This document shows, in pieces, positions 27,201 to 38,600 of a stretch of DNA of 64,000 nucleotides (the stretch's first letter is position 1; every line of letters begins with the position of its first letter). The DNA lies in assembly GCF_901709675.1 (NCBI RefSeq), contig NC_051089.1:11891976-11955975 (forward strand). The letters are read 5' to 3'. Under the pieces are notes generated by a model. That model had not been told where the DNA came from, did no database searches, and saw only the letters and a program-made list of their open reading frames with translations. A program made the position numbers and the translations under genes. This DNA comes from Syngnathus acus (taxonomy: Eukaryota > Chordata > Actinopteri > Syngnathiformes > Syngnathidae).

Positions 27201-27350
27201 TCATTCAAAGTCAAAGTCAAAGTCAGCTTTATTGTCAATCCCTTCATATGTCAAGACACACAAAGAAACCGAAATTCCGTTTCCTCCATCCCACGGTGAC
27301 GAGACATACAAGTAGGCGACACAAAACAAAAACAAGAAGGCACAAACCAT
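27201..27350 (+). repeat. Teleost interspersed repeat (TCAGCTTTATTGTCAATC type)
   Basis: Short GTCAAA direct repeats are followed by GTCAGCTTTATTGTCAATCC, ATGTCAAGACACACAAAGA, CCACGGTGACGAGACATACA and AAGTAGGCGACAC, a repeat seen widely in percomorph fish. It is non-coding. Confidence 0.75.
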
Positions 27351-28330
27351 AAATAATAAATAAAATAAGCGATGAATAAATGAATTTTTTTTAAAAATCG
27401 GATGTAAGATGTACTGTCACGTTCACATTTAGATTACTTTAAGCCACCACTCATTTTTGTATTCAACTACACGTCCAAGTTCCATTCCATCCTTACCATT
27501 ACCCGTAAAATATCTTGCACCTCAGGGCAACATTTGCGCAGCCTCCAGCTAGCAGCCATCCATGAAATGAGAAAATCTATAATGCATTTAATTATGTTCT
27601 CTTTAGATGGCCCAGGCTTGTCTAAAAAACATCAGCTACCCTCCAACCAACCTTAATGCATAGACATATACTTGGTAGTTGTTATTCACAGCGTCTACCA
27701 TCTGTGCTTCACTCTCTCTAACATCATTAAGCAAAATATTTTACATTCCTTATTCACAGGTCAGCTATGATGTCAGAACCAATGATGAACAGAATAGTTT
27801 TAATTTGAAGGTAATTAGAAATTTAAAAACATACATATTTCCTGGAAATGTTCATAAACCTTCAAAGCCAATATGGTATCTTGACTGATCCATAAACATT
27901 CACTCTGTGGTATTTCTTTAAATTGATGATGATGGATTTGATGGCAAGAATTACTGTTCTGTAATTGCATTGAAAATGAACAAGCACTATTAGATCCTGG
28001 TTGGTTAGACTTAGACTCAAGTTTCTTCATCCCTTGTAAAGCTTTGCATGTTCTAGTCTACAGCCAGTGTTGAGAAAGTTCATTTTCTATACAAACTGGT
28101 TCAAAGTTGAGTATAAAAATTAAAAGGATTATAATTCTATAGTCTATAGTTCATGAACTTTGGTTCATTGAATTTTGTTCTGTCTTAAGCTGTTTCTAAT
28201 CATTGAGTGATCAATCCACAATAGTAAACAACTAAACAACCATATTAAAGACACTAAATAGCAAGAGGACATTCTTAGGGGTGGAACAAACTACGATATC
28301 GTAATCGTGATGGTATGTTTTACTGTACAC
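27351..28330. other. Intergenic, no gene recognised
   Basis: AT-rich sequence. No exon or repeat family is recognised apart from a GGGGTGGAACAAACTACG word near 28,279 that resembles a DNA-transposon end. Confidence 0.4.
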
Positions 28331-28339
28331 ATTTTCCCA

Positions 28340-28640
28340 TGTGTTTGAGATTTTGTTATGGTCTGATGAAACAAAACTTGTACTTTATTGCCATAATTCA
28401 AAATGTATGTTTGTCGACAACACTGCTCATTGCCAAAAGAACATCCTACCAACATTGGTGGTAGCATCATGCTTCTTTTTTTTTTTCCATTTGGAACTGG
28501 GGCCATAGCCAAGGTGGATAGATTTCTGTAAAGTCAGCATGATTGGGTTGAAGTGCATTACATTCCATAATGAGAACATTTCACTTCTTTGGTAACATTC
28601 AGTATATTGCAGATGTTGCGGTATCGTGATTTTGAAATTA
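28340..28640 (+). pseudogene. Degraded Tc1-like transposase fragment
   Basis: The stretch from GGTCTGATGAAACAAAACTT through GCCAAAAGAACATCCTACCA, GGTGGTAGCATCATGCTTCT and GGAACTGGGGCCATAGCCAA matches, with indels and substitutions, the C-terminal catalytic part of fish Tc1 transposases, in the same order. A poly(T) tract and frameshifts break it. No intact open frame exists and it cannot make a transposase. Confidence 0.75.
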
Positions 28641-29395
28641 ATATAGGAGGTACAGGTAGGCAAATGATAAAATATGCCATGCATTGTTACTGACACTGTA
28701 AATGTTATACATATATTCTCTACGCTGCTGCCTTGTTACCATTTGCCATACTGCATGTCATGTTTGCTGGCAGGCAGGCAGGCTCCTCCAGATGATGTCA
28801 CAGTGGATAAGTAATTAGGCCACTGCTTTGAAAGCTGTTTTTACATAGAGTAGTAGTCAGTGTTAATACTTTCATTATTGACAGAGAAAACTCAAGGAGA
28901 TCACAGTAACGTGACGATGGACATGTGCCAGGACATCAGAGGAAAACAGCAATATGTGACTTGCAAATCTCATCATTGGCGAGATGAGTAAGCGCAGATA
29001 ACAAACAATAGACACTGAACTTTAGCCGGGGTCTGTCTCACTCATGATCAAACTTCACTGTAGAAGTATCAGATATTTTATTGTCTATGTATGTGAGCAA
29101 CAATGTAGGAATTGGAAAACACGGCATTTGAATGAAATAAAACAATGTTTTTTTGCATACAGTATTTATTACACATCATCTTGGTCAGCTGCAAAATTTG
29201 TGATCCCAAGTGTAGGAGAGGTGCAAGCACTTTACAGCAGGCGTGCCATTACAACCTTCAATCATTGTCATCATTAGCATCATTGAACTGTGTTAATAGA
29301 ATTAATGTACATGTCACCCTACTCTTGGGTGTCGCATACACAGTCTTCAGGATGTCAGAACAGACATACAAAAATATGTATAAAAAATAAACCCT
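28641..29395. other. Intergenic, no gene recognised
   Basis: AT-rich unique sequence with a GGCAGGCAGGCAGG word near 28,770. The open frames here are short and have no family-like content. Confidence 0.4.
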
Positions 29396-29680
29396 TAACT
29401 GGTCTCCAAACTAGAGTTAGGGTTTCAAACAAAGGGTAGGGTTTGAAATTATGGTTTTAATTGGGTTTATGGTTTTAAAGTACATTTTTAAACTAGGCTT
29501 AGAGTTTCCATGGACTGTATTGGGGTTAGGTTAAGGCTTTCAAAGTAGGGGTTCAGACTAGTTTGGTATTAATTAGGGTTTGTAATGAGGGTCTCAAATG
29601 ACTAGGGCTATGGTTTTAAATTCGGGTTTATATTGCAAAGTAGTGTTTCAAATAGGTCAGGGTTTACTTCAAACGATTCC
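29396..29680. repeat. Degenerate TTAGGG-like minisatellite upstream of dmxl2
   Basis: About ten imperfect copies of a 20-30-bp unit built on GGGTTAGGGTTT(C/T)AAA, for example AGAGTTAGGGTTTCAAAC, GGTAGGGTTTGAAAT, TTGGGTTTATGGTTTTAAAG and GGGGTTAGGTTAAGGC. The array resembles a decayed interstitial telomeric-type satellite and abuts the CpG-rich promoter. Confidence 0.7.
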
Positions 29681-29757
29681 TTTATATAAATCAATCGGGA
29701 ACAAATGTGAATATTAATGAAGTCGTTGTCAGACTTTGATCTAGGTGCTGTGGATCT

Positions 29758-30102
29758 ATGAGCACCCAGTCGTGCCTAGGCAACGGCGTGAACGCGCATG
29801 TCAGCCTGGCTCGCTGCAGAGCCTCAGCTGCCTCTGTTGCCTCGGCTTTGACGATTAATCGTGGGGATGGTGCTGACAGCGAAAGGCGACGGATGGCCAC
29901 TTTTACGCGAGTAGATGTCGGTCACGTAAAATTACATTTTACGGCTGGAAAACAAATTCGCTCTCCAACCACGACGTCTGTGGAGCAAGACGACGTTACG
30001 AGGCCGTGGACGACTCGAACGCTTACTGATCGCTTACTGATGGAATCCCCAGTTGCTGCCAGATGGAGAAACCGACAGGGTGGACTCGCTCTAAATAATT
30101 AA
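29758..30102 (+). other. Upstream open reading frame in the putative dmxl2 leader
   Basis: A 114-codon open frame starts at an ATG at 29,758 and ends 56 bp before the dmxl2 start. Its product is rich in Ala, Arg and Thr and shows no recognisable domain. Openness is helped by high GC content. If transcription begins upstream of 29,758 it would act as a long upstream ORF that reduces dmxl2 initiation. If transcription begins downstream it is irrelevant. I do not claim a stable protein. Confidence 0.3.
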
Positions 30103-30158
30103 AAAACGGCATCTGCTGCAGCGTAAAAATACATAATACAAATTTTGGGGCAAAAAAC

Positions 30159-30245
30159 ATGCATCTGCATCAGGTGCTGACGGGAGCAGTGAACCCCGGG
30201 GATTGCTGCTACTCGGTGGGGAGCGTGAATGACGTTCCGTTCACG
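30159..30245 (+). CDS. dmxl2: dmxl2 exon 1 with start codon
   Basis: The exon codes for 29 residues, MHLHQVLTGAVNPGD followed by CCYSVGSVNDVPFT, and ends in phase 0 before a GTGAGT donor. The N-terminus is almost identical to the one I know for vertebrate DMXL2, which fixes the start at 30159. The context before the ATG is A-rich (AAAAAAC), with a purine at -3. A 4,711-bp intron follows, the longest in the gene. The exon lies inside a CpG-rich stretch, as expected for a broadly expressed neuronal gene promoter. Confidence 0.95.
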
Positions 30246-32576
30246 GTGAGTTTGTATTTGAATATTATTTGACTTGAGTTGATGCTAACTAGTGACAAGC
30301 GGAGTGAGTGGGCTGCAAGCTAGCCTCATACCAGATGGACGGGGGCGAACTAGCTCGCTGAAGCTAAAGTCCGCTAAAGCTAACCGGGTATGAAGCTAGC
30401 AAACTGCCGCACTGTGAGAATCCCAAACACTCGAGACTTCTCCTGCCTTCCTCGTTGATCGTCTGCCCTGTATTGAAAAAACAATTACTGACCTTTCTAC
30501 GCCAATATCGACACTAGTCAATTACCGCTGTTATCTATGCACATGATTTAATAGCAGTCACTCAATGACCTTTAGCAGCATCTTGTCACGTTGCAATTAC
30601 TGCAAGGGAATCCCTTTGCGCATCCGTTATCGTAACTCGCAAATACTGTGCTGTATGGTGGTCTAAATGTTACCGTGCTTATAACGAGGAAGGGGGCTGT
30701 ACTTTGAACGTGAGAGACATTATAGTATTTAGTTGTAGAAGTGGCTTAGCTCGCAACCATTTGGCGTTAAATCCTCCTCACGGATCATTAGCTCACTGTC
30801 ATCCCAGCATCAGCCATGACGTAGGCAGCCTTATATGGACACACGCGCTAGCGGCAGTGACTCTTGGAAATAATGCCAAATTCATATTGATGCTTATGAA
30901 ACAGCATAGATGCACGTTTTGTCACATATGGCAAGAACCACAAGCTTCCCAATGTTTATCTCTTCTTCATGCGGGGAGGTCCCAGACAACTGGTCAATAT
31001 TGCATTTTGTCTTGGAAGACACAAACAGAATAATATTACAGTGGCTGTTGTGATGGCAATAATGCGGAATGGTTCTCTCAATCTTTTCCTATTACCTTTC
31101 ACATTTACCTCAAATGCACCATTTGAAGTAAACTGAAGAGTCTATGCTTTTGTTCAGCTTGTTTGTAATCAATTGATAATGGTCAGGATAGGATTGACAC
31201 CCCCCCCCCCCCCCCGTTTTTTTTTTTTATGATGATTCAGGGACAGTAATTTGTTATGTCCCATGAGACAATCTGCCCTCTAAAACTCAAGTTTTTCTTG
31301 GCAGCTGCTAATGAAACTGGCAACTTACTCCTTTGACATTGTCTGGGACAAGCTGCTTTACAAAGATTTAGCTAACAATTTAGAAGCTTTCTGTATAATG
31401 ACTGTTTGCGTCAAAAGTTTTGTGACTGTCTTAATAAAATTTAAGGCAGGTGCAATGGCTGCCAAATTTTTGTTTCGTCTTTTTGTATACATTTTCTTCC
31501 AGATGCTGGCTGCTTCCTGACATTCATTAGGGTATTTTATTGCGGGCTAACTCGTATCTTTTTGAATTGCAATATAGAGGGGACGTGTTCTCTTCTGCCC
31601 TGATGTTAACTTCAGATGGAGGCTGCAAATGCATGCGAGCTTTGCTCTGAGGCTCATATTCGTGCATCAGCGTAGGTTGGAACTAGCTCTGAAGCAGAAG
31701 TTGTGCACTTTGCCTTGAGGCCATAGATTGTGCACTTGGTGCTTCCCCTCTCTGTCCCAGAGGACGTTTGAAGAACACTAGACAATCTGTCCGATGTATT
31801 TTCATTCACACTGTCACTGACCCCGTGGGCTCTTGGGCTACATCCCTGGAATACACACACAACAAATGCAAGCACAAGAGTGTTAACACAACACTATTTC
31901 ACCACTGTTATTTCACAACCCTACTGTCATGACTAAAATAACTTGAAGTTGATAAGACTGGAATTTGCTGAAATGCATATTGACAGGCCAGGACTGTGGC
32001 CTTGTGACCGTTGTGGGATTTTCAATCATGTCTGTGCTGTTTGTGCAAAGCAAAGAACACTGTGCCGACAGTGGAACAGGCTCTGTTGTGTTCTGGGGCT
32101 GCTCTGCTAAACCCGGCACAGTGGAAATAAAAAGCATTTATGTGCCGAGCTCTATCATAGTGCCGTGTGATATAAAAAAATTATATCTCAGACTTTGCAG
32201 CATCAACTACGTCTTTTGCATTGCAAATGTTCGGACAATATTCATACAGATTTGAGAAGAGCTTGGTTTTGTTTGACTCACTGTGCACAGTAGTCTGTCG
32301 GAATAGAAGCCATACATACTGGGGTTCTCTCTCTTGGCTAAAAATTTTTGATTTGGAGCAAGAAAAAAATATTGTTAGCTCAGGCTTTTGACTGCAGCAG
32401 CCAAGCTCGTGCGGGAAAGTGTTGGGAGCAGCTGCAGCAGCAGAACATGTCTGCATGATTGAGTTAGTCGCTGGGAATAGGGGCCATTGCATGGAAGAAA
32501 GACAGAAGTGATCTCTCGCTCTCTTCTTCTTATCTACTCTCATTGCCACAGTCAGTGCATGCATGTTCACACTTTG

Positions 32577-32612
<36 letters not shown>

Positions 32613-35600
32613 CACAGCTGCATGCCCCTAGTTTTTCCCCCGAATTGCCTTGAATAGATGCTCTTCCAAACAAAGGTGCCTGCAGATCTCATTGGTACTG
32701 TAAAAACACCAAAGCTGTCCTCCAGGAAATTACTAGTGTAAAAATCACCCTTGAGTTTCCCAAAATTGAGCAAGGATAAACATTTGAAATGGAAACCATT
32801 AGAAATCTCCCATATCGAGACATTCACTTCAACTTTAATGCATTTTCAGTTTCACACTCGCGATTGCGTTCCTCCTCCTACAGTACTGTGCTTAAAAAAA
32901 AAAAGAAAAGAGCAATATTTATTCAGTCAGCTACATTCTTTAAATACTGACAAGGTGGAATGTTGCATTGATCAGATCAGGAGAAAAGTACAACCCTGGT
33001 GTCCTGATTTGGATTGACCTCCCTAGATATATTTCGGATCAACCAAAGTCGCTTTGTGAATGCATTAATTTGTAACATTAGTAAATGTTTTTTCCAACTA
33101 GTATTGGTGGTGTATATTTTGAAGTCCAGAAAAATGCCACCATCAAAACGCTAACCTTCCTAAGTGTGTACATTGTGTAGAGTCAAAAGCTACCATCAGA
33201 TTTGATTGAGCAATGCTATCGTGATGATAGCTAACAAAAGTGTCAGTCAGTCAGTCATGATGCTGCAGGATTCTGCTGAGCCTTTATTGTCCGGCGAGAT
33301 AATGAAAAAGAAAGAGGAACGCCATATTTGTCTTTGTCCATCTGTTCATTAGGTTGCAGGCGAGTTCCTGCTTGATGAAAGATGACAAGACTGGCGGCGG
33401 GATTGTGATTGTGCAGGGTGGACGGTCCCATTGATCGTAATATTAAAATGAAGATGTATATTGCACCTTGCTATAGTGACTCAATCATTTAACATATATC
33501 CAGATGCTTAACAAAATAAGTTAATCGTTGGCCCCAGAGCAAAGTTGAGTTAATATCCATTTAGATTTTTGTCAAAATGTCAGACTGCGATGGGAATAAA
33601 AGGGAACACAAATATTTTCATAGTGTTCCTGTATGCTGTGTACATTTCGAAAACTGTGATAGTCATGTAGTCACTGAGGGTGTTGCGACACACTCGCCTG
33701 ACTTGTGTCCAGGCAGCCTGAGTTCAGTTCCCACTCAGCGATGGTGTGCATGCGAGTGCAAATGGTCATTTGTCTCTATCATTTCAGGGTGTAGTCCGCC
33801 TTTCACCCAAAGTTATCTGAAATAGGCCCCAGCACCCCATGACGCTGAATATGATAAGCGGTGTTGAAAATGGCTGAATGGGTGGTGTTAATAGAAGTGG
33901 TTGTTTTCCCATATGCGGAGATGCTGATCATCTCAGCATCCAGTCATCTGAAATGATAAGTGGTCTATTTTCACACTGCTGGTCGTAAATGCTACAAAAC
34001 TCCAATGTATTTCTAACGTGCTTCCAAATTTGTATTTTAATGGTGTCATTTTGTTATACATCAGGAATATGCTCTCATAACAAACAAGCGGTCATTGTTT
34101 GCACACCTTTTCCGCCGCACCTTGTTGGTTATCCATGAGACTGTTGGCGCATGTCGATGATGAAAGAGAAACAGGACACACAAACCAAGGGAACAAAGAG
34201 GTGATGAGAGACTCCAGTTTGTGACTGGTGTACTCGTGTTTTTGACTTGTCGAGTAGCTCAGAGCCCCACTAGATGGAAATGACTTGTTCTCAGTTAAAG
34301 GGAATCTCCACCGCATACACGGCAGCCCAAGACAGTGCGTGACGGTGACCACGTTTTAATTCCGAGTCGTGATGTGCTGCAGCAGATGAAGCTGTGTGTG
34401 TGTGTGTGTGGGGGGGGGACGTGTAATCCACGGACTGCAGTTTTCGTTTGACTTGCCTCTCGCATGCAGCGTGCACAAAGACTCATCTTGCATCAACCAC
34501 CGGGGCCATAACCGCTACGATTAGTTTGTTTTTCAGTGGTGACTATAAAGCGTCCCTATTGTGTGACTCAGTGGTTCCCTGCCTCTCCTCCTGTTCTCCT
34601 GAATAATGGAAGACATAAGCTGTTGTTCAGGCACTCCTGTTTAAAATATATATAACCTTAAATAAAAGGCTAAAACTTGCTAAATACACTGCGTTTATGA
34701 TCTAATATTGTTTGTGTGAATGCGAGTGTGCACTCCTGAATACTATTATTTATGTAATTTGGGCTCATGATGGTGAAGAAGTGTTGCGTTGATGCTTTAT
34801 AATCCTCTCCAGTTTAAGCTCTTCACTTTTTGTGTTGTATATTTGATATAGAACCCAAACTAAAGTGAATTGCTACTTGTTTGCACCTGTATTTTCTTTT
34901 TTCAAACAGAATTTTTTTTAATGGCACATTTTAATGAGAAACCTTTTCATTTTCAGGCTTATGGCTCAGGTTGTGATGTGGTGATCTTGGCTAGTGACTT
35001 CGAGTGTGTGCAGATAATTCCAGGAGCACAGAATGGGAACATTCAGGTGGGCTGTGTGGAGTGCTCCCATCAGCTCGGCAGGGTAAGTGTTGACCTCGCA
35101 CTCAAATTCCTTCACTGCTGCACTCGGTTTGTTTTTGTCCGCTTTGTTTGCAGTCATTGAATTTTGAAACCACAGCACACTCTTGAAGTGTGTATGTCGT
35201 TAGTTTTGTGCTTGTTTCACTTTGTTGGCCCCAGCTCTGTAAAGTGCTGCCAGCTTCTAAAAGGCAGCAGATGGAAGAGGACAAAAAGAAAGAAAAAGGA
35301 CAGAACGTTGCTATAGCTGTTCTTTTATGATGATGATTATGATTAACAGTACGTATTCTTTCTTTGTCCATTAAGGGACATTTCTCATCTTTTTAAACTC
35401 AGTCAGGTGCTGTTAAGCATTGTGTTGATTGTAATTTTCAAGATGTCTATTTATTGATGTTTTGTTTTGTTTTTTTTATCTTCAAGATCTTTTTTTTTTT
35501 CCTGTATATTATTTTCTAATGGTTTTGAATACTGCTTTTATGTAGATTGCTGCCTCCTATGGAAACACAGTCTGCATCTTTGAACCTCTCTCTACCAACC

Positions 35601-38600
35601 CAAACAAACGGCACAAGGTAGCCATTTTGTCTAATAAAAACTATTGTTTACCAAAAAATGTAATAAGATGAAGTGGGCGAGGGAGCCAATAACATCGCAT
35701 GGTGTGCGTGTGTGTGTTGCTCTCCTGTCACTAACAGCATCTTAACTATCAGTGGCAAAAGACAGGGCAGTTCTTCCTTGACGCCATCACCTACAACCTG
35801 GCCTGGGACCCACAGGGTATGCCAATGCTTTCTGTGTGATAAAATCAACACGTTAATGTTTTTCTCTCCAAAAACGGACTAATTGAATCCTCTCCCTGAA
35901 ATACTTTTACCTCCTTACCACCTCAGTTGCCCTGAAGAACATGTGCAATTGAGTATTCTGTATCTCCCATAATACAAATGATGCTCTTTGCTCTTTAGTC
36001 ATCAACTTGGCCGTGAGATGTGTCACCTAGTGCCGTTGTGTCTTCAGGGAACCGTATCCTAGCAGCAACCGAGCGGCTCCAGCTGTGGGCCCCACCACTG
36101 GCAGACGCCCTAATCGAAGAGGAGGATGGCCAGGCGTCTGAGGAAAAGCTCCATCCTGTTCTTAATGACTGGAACTGTGTCTGGCAGTGCAAGTGCGTCT
36201 TGTTTATGCGTAACTGACGAGGGAAAATGTTTCCTTTCTGCTTCATGAGTTGCAGATCTATCAAATCTAGTTAGAATCTTCACAAATGAGAAAATATTGT
36301 GATACTGAGGGTTTTCTGATAACTCAATAGTGAAAAGCTTCAACTCTATCATGATGCTGCAAGTCATGTGATTTAACTTCAGTTCATGTAATTCTCATCT
36401 TATGACAAACGTGCATGATCAGTAAAACCACCCAAACAGGGAAGTGAAAGCTTTTTAAGCATCCCCCCCATAAATTGCACATCGGCAGCTTCAGTGGTAG
36501 CCATGAGTGAGCTGTCTTTCTTTTGCATTAAGCTAATGTGACTGTGTGGCCCACAGGACTGCTGCATCTGTGCACGTTGCCAAGTGGTCCCCTGATGGAG
36601 AGTACTTTGCAACAGTTGGGAAGGTGTGCCAATAACTTGACTTTGCAAAATAAAAGGACACCGAATGAAATCACCAAAAATGATACGTGTGTGTTTGCGT
36701 ATGCAGGATGACTGTTTACTCAAAGTGTGGTATCCCACCACGGGCTGGCGTTCCGCAGTGGTCGTTCAGGACCCCGCGGATAAGAAACCACCCGCCGTTC
36801 ACTTCTCTTTTGTTTACCTGGCCCATCCTCGCTCGGTCACCGGTATGTCCTGGAGGAAGACTAGCAAGTACATGCCAAAGTAAGCAAATGAATATCTATT
36901 TGCAAAATGAAGTCCTGTATTTCCTTTGTGGATGTCAAGTGCATCCTTCATGTGTCTTTTAGGGGTTCGGTGTGCAATGTTTTGCTGACATCATGTGAGG
37001 ATGGCGTGTGTAGGCTGTGGTCCGAGACCCTGCTTCCAGAAGACAGCTTGCTTGGGGGGCAAATATCTGAGAACACGCATTCGTTTAGCTCTAGCTTGCC
37101 AGGCTTGGCAGGCAACAAGGACAAGATTCAACATGCCTTGGAGGTATACGACATGGTGTAGTTTATGACACCTCAACAGAAATAATTGATAGCAAAAATA
37201 TGTTGTGATTTTTTTGTTCTTTGTTGTTAAAATCTTTGCTATTTGCTTGGTTTGAACAGTCTATTCACCACCTGAAGCATCTGCGTCGGGGAAGGCGACG
37301 ATCATCTGCTTTGGTAGCTCACAGTGAGCTGCTCCCCTCTCAGCTTGGCACGCAGGATGCACACACTCATCGCCACATTGCTCATCATGCCAACGCATTG
37401 TGTCACTTCCACATTTCAGCCAGCATTAATCCCAACACAGGTAGGCGTTTTCGCCGAAGCAGCCGTCTTTACCTTAGATCCATTTCATCTCCTATTAGTT
37501 ACAGCATACGCTATTCTTATCTGTATTGATTTACTGTGTCTCAATGATCGATCTGTCTCCGCTTCCTCTTTATTCCTTGTTTTCACTTGCAGACATCCCA
37601 TCAATGCTGGCAGACTCTACGCTCTTCAACCCAGATGATGGCACCGGGGCAGGAGGATTTGTGGTTCATTGGCTCAATAATAAAGATCTAAGCTTCACCT
37701 GCTCGATGGATCTTTTTATGCTACAGCTCCGCAAGTACTCTGAACAGCAGCTAGATCATGCAACAGAAGACCCCCTGGACCCCGAAGCTTTGAAGTTTGA
37801 CTTTGGTACGACCAGAGTCCAGTGGACATTCCTTAATGACACATTTATTGCGTATATGGCACAAGCACATGATGAAACTTTTTTTTTTTTACTTCTAGAC
37901 CTGGATGAGATGTCTGACAAAGGCTCATCTGAACTTGGAGAGGAAGCGGAGACAGGGGAGCAGGGAAGCACAAAGGCATCCTCACCAGGATCCAGCTCCA
38001 GCTTGCCTTTGCCCTCAATGCTGCTGGAAAGGAGGATGGAGATTCTAATCACAGAGTGGAATAAGAGTCCTGACATGTTGTTCACCATCCACCCAACTGA
38101 TGGCTCTTTCCTTGTTTGGCATGTCAAGTACTTGGATGAATTTAACCAAGGGATCTTCCGACAGGTTCAGGTAAGAACAGCTTTGATGGTTTGAAAGCCT
38201 TGCAGTGTCCTGCTTTTAATGTCACGCAAGTGAAATTAAGTCTTTTTTTTCTCCTAAATATTAGCTTGGCTGCTTTTAATCAGTGATTACTGTGCCACAT
38301 GCTCATCCAGGCATACATTACACTCACTGGTGATTATAGTGGAGGAGGATTTGCCTCTCTTGTGAAGCTAAATAAGCCAACCAAAGTGTTCAAATCCTCT
38401 CTGACAGTGTGCATTTAAATTCAATATCTTTGTAAAGGCATACCGTTTGATATAGCCTTGCCTTGGCTCTCCTTGACAATTAGCTAATGTATGCGGTATA
38501 ATGTTTTGGCTGGTCAGCAATTATTGTGTAAATCCAACAATCAAATCACTGTGAATGATTGTGGTTATCTTTCCTGCCCAATATGCCTACAGGTGTCCTT

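Larger units (their letters stand above)
29740..30480 (+). promoter_or_regulatory. dmxl2: CpG-rich promoter/5' leader region of dmxl2
   Basis: CpG dinucleotides are dense from about 29,760 to 30,480, in sharp contrast to the CpG-poor, AT-rich sequence on both sides. The stretch includes CRE-like cores (CACGACGTC, GACGTTACG) and GCGCATG/ACGCGAG clusters. There is no obvious TATA box near the start codon. It surrounds dmxl2 exon 1 and is therefore the probable promoter and 5' UTR. The exact transcription start cannot be read from sequence. Confidence 0.7.
30246..34956 (+). other. dmxl2: dmxl2 intron 1 (4.7 kb)
   Basis: This non-coding first intron has a GTGAGT donor and a TTTTCAG acceptor. It contains a CpG-rich beginning (to about 30,480), a C/T homopolymer (31,200-31,228), a 27-bp poly(A) run (32,581-32,607), a SINE-like repeat copy (33,668-33,885) and a GT/G tract (34,392-34,418). 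The short open frames inside it show no protein similarity that I recognise. Confidence 0.85.

Noticed and set aside
28291-28696. Two - strand open frames
   Set aside because: They are antisense to the degraded Tc1 transposase fragment and the poly(T) tract.
1-29700. Search for scg3 or another neighbour known upstream of DMXL2 in tetrapods
   Set aside because: No exon with secretogranin-III-like or other recognisable protein content was found on either strand, so the neighbour must be farther away or rearranged.
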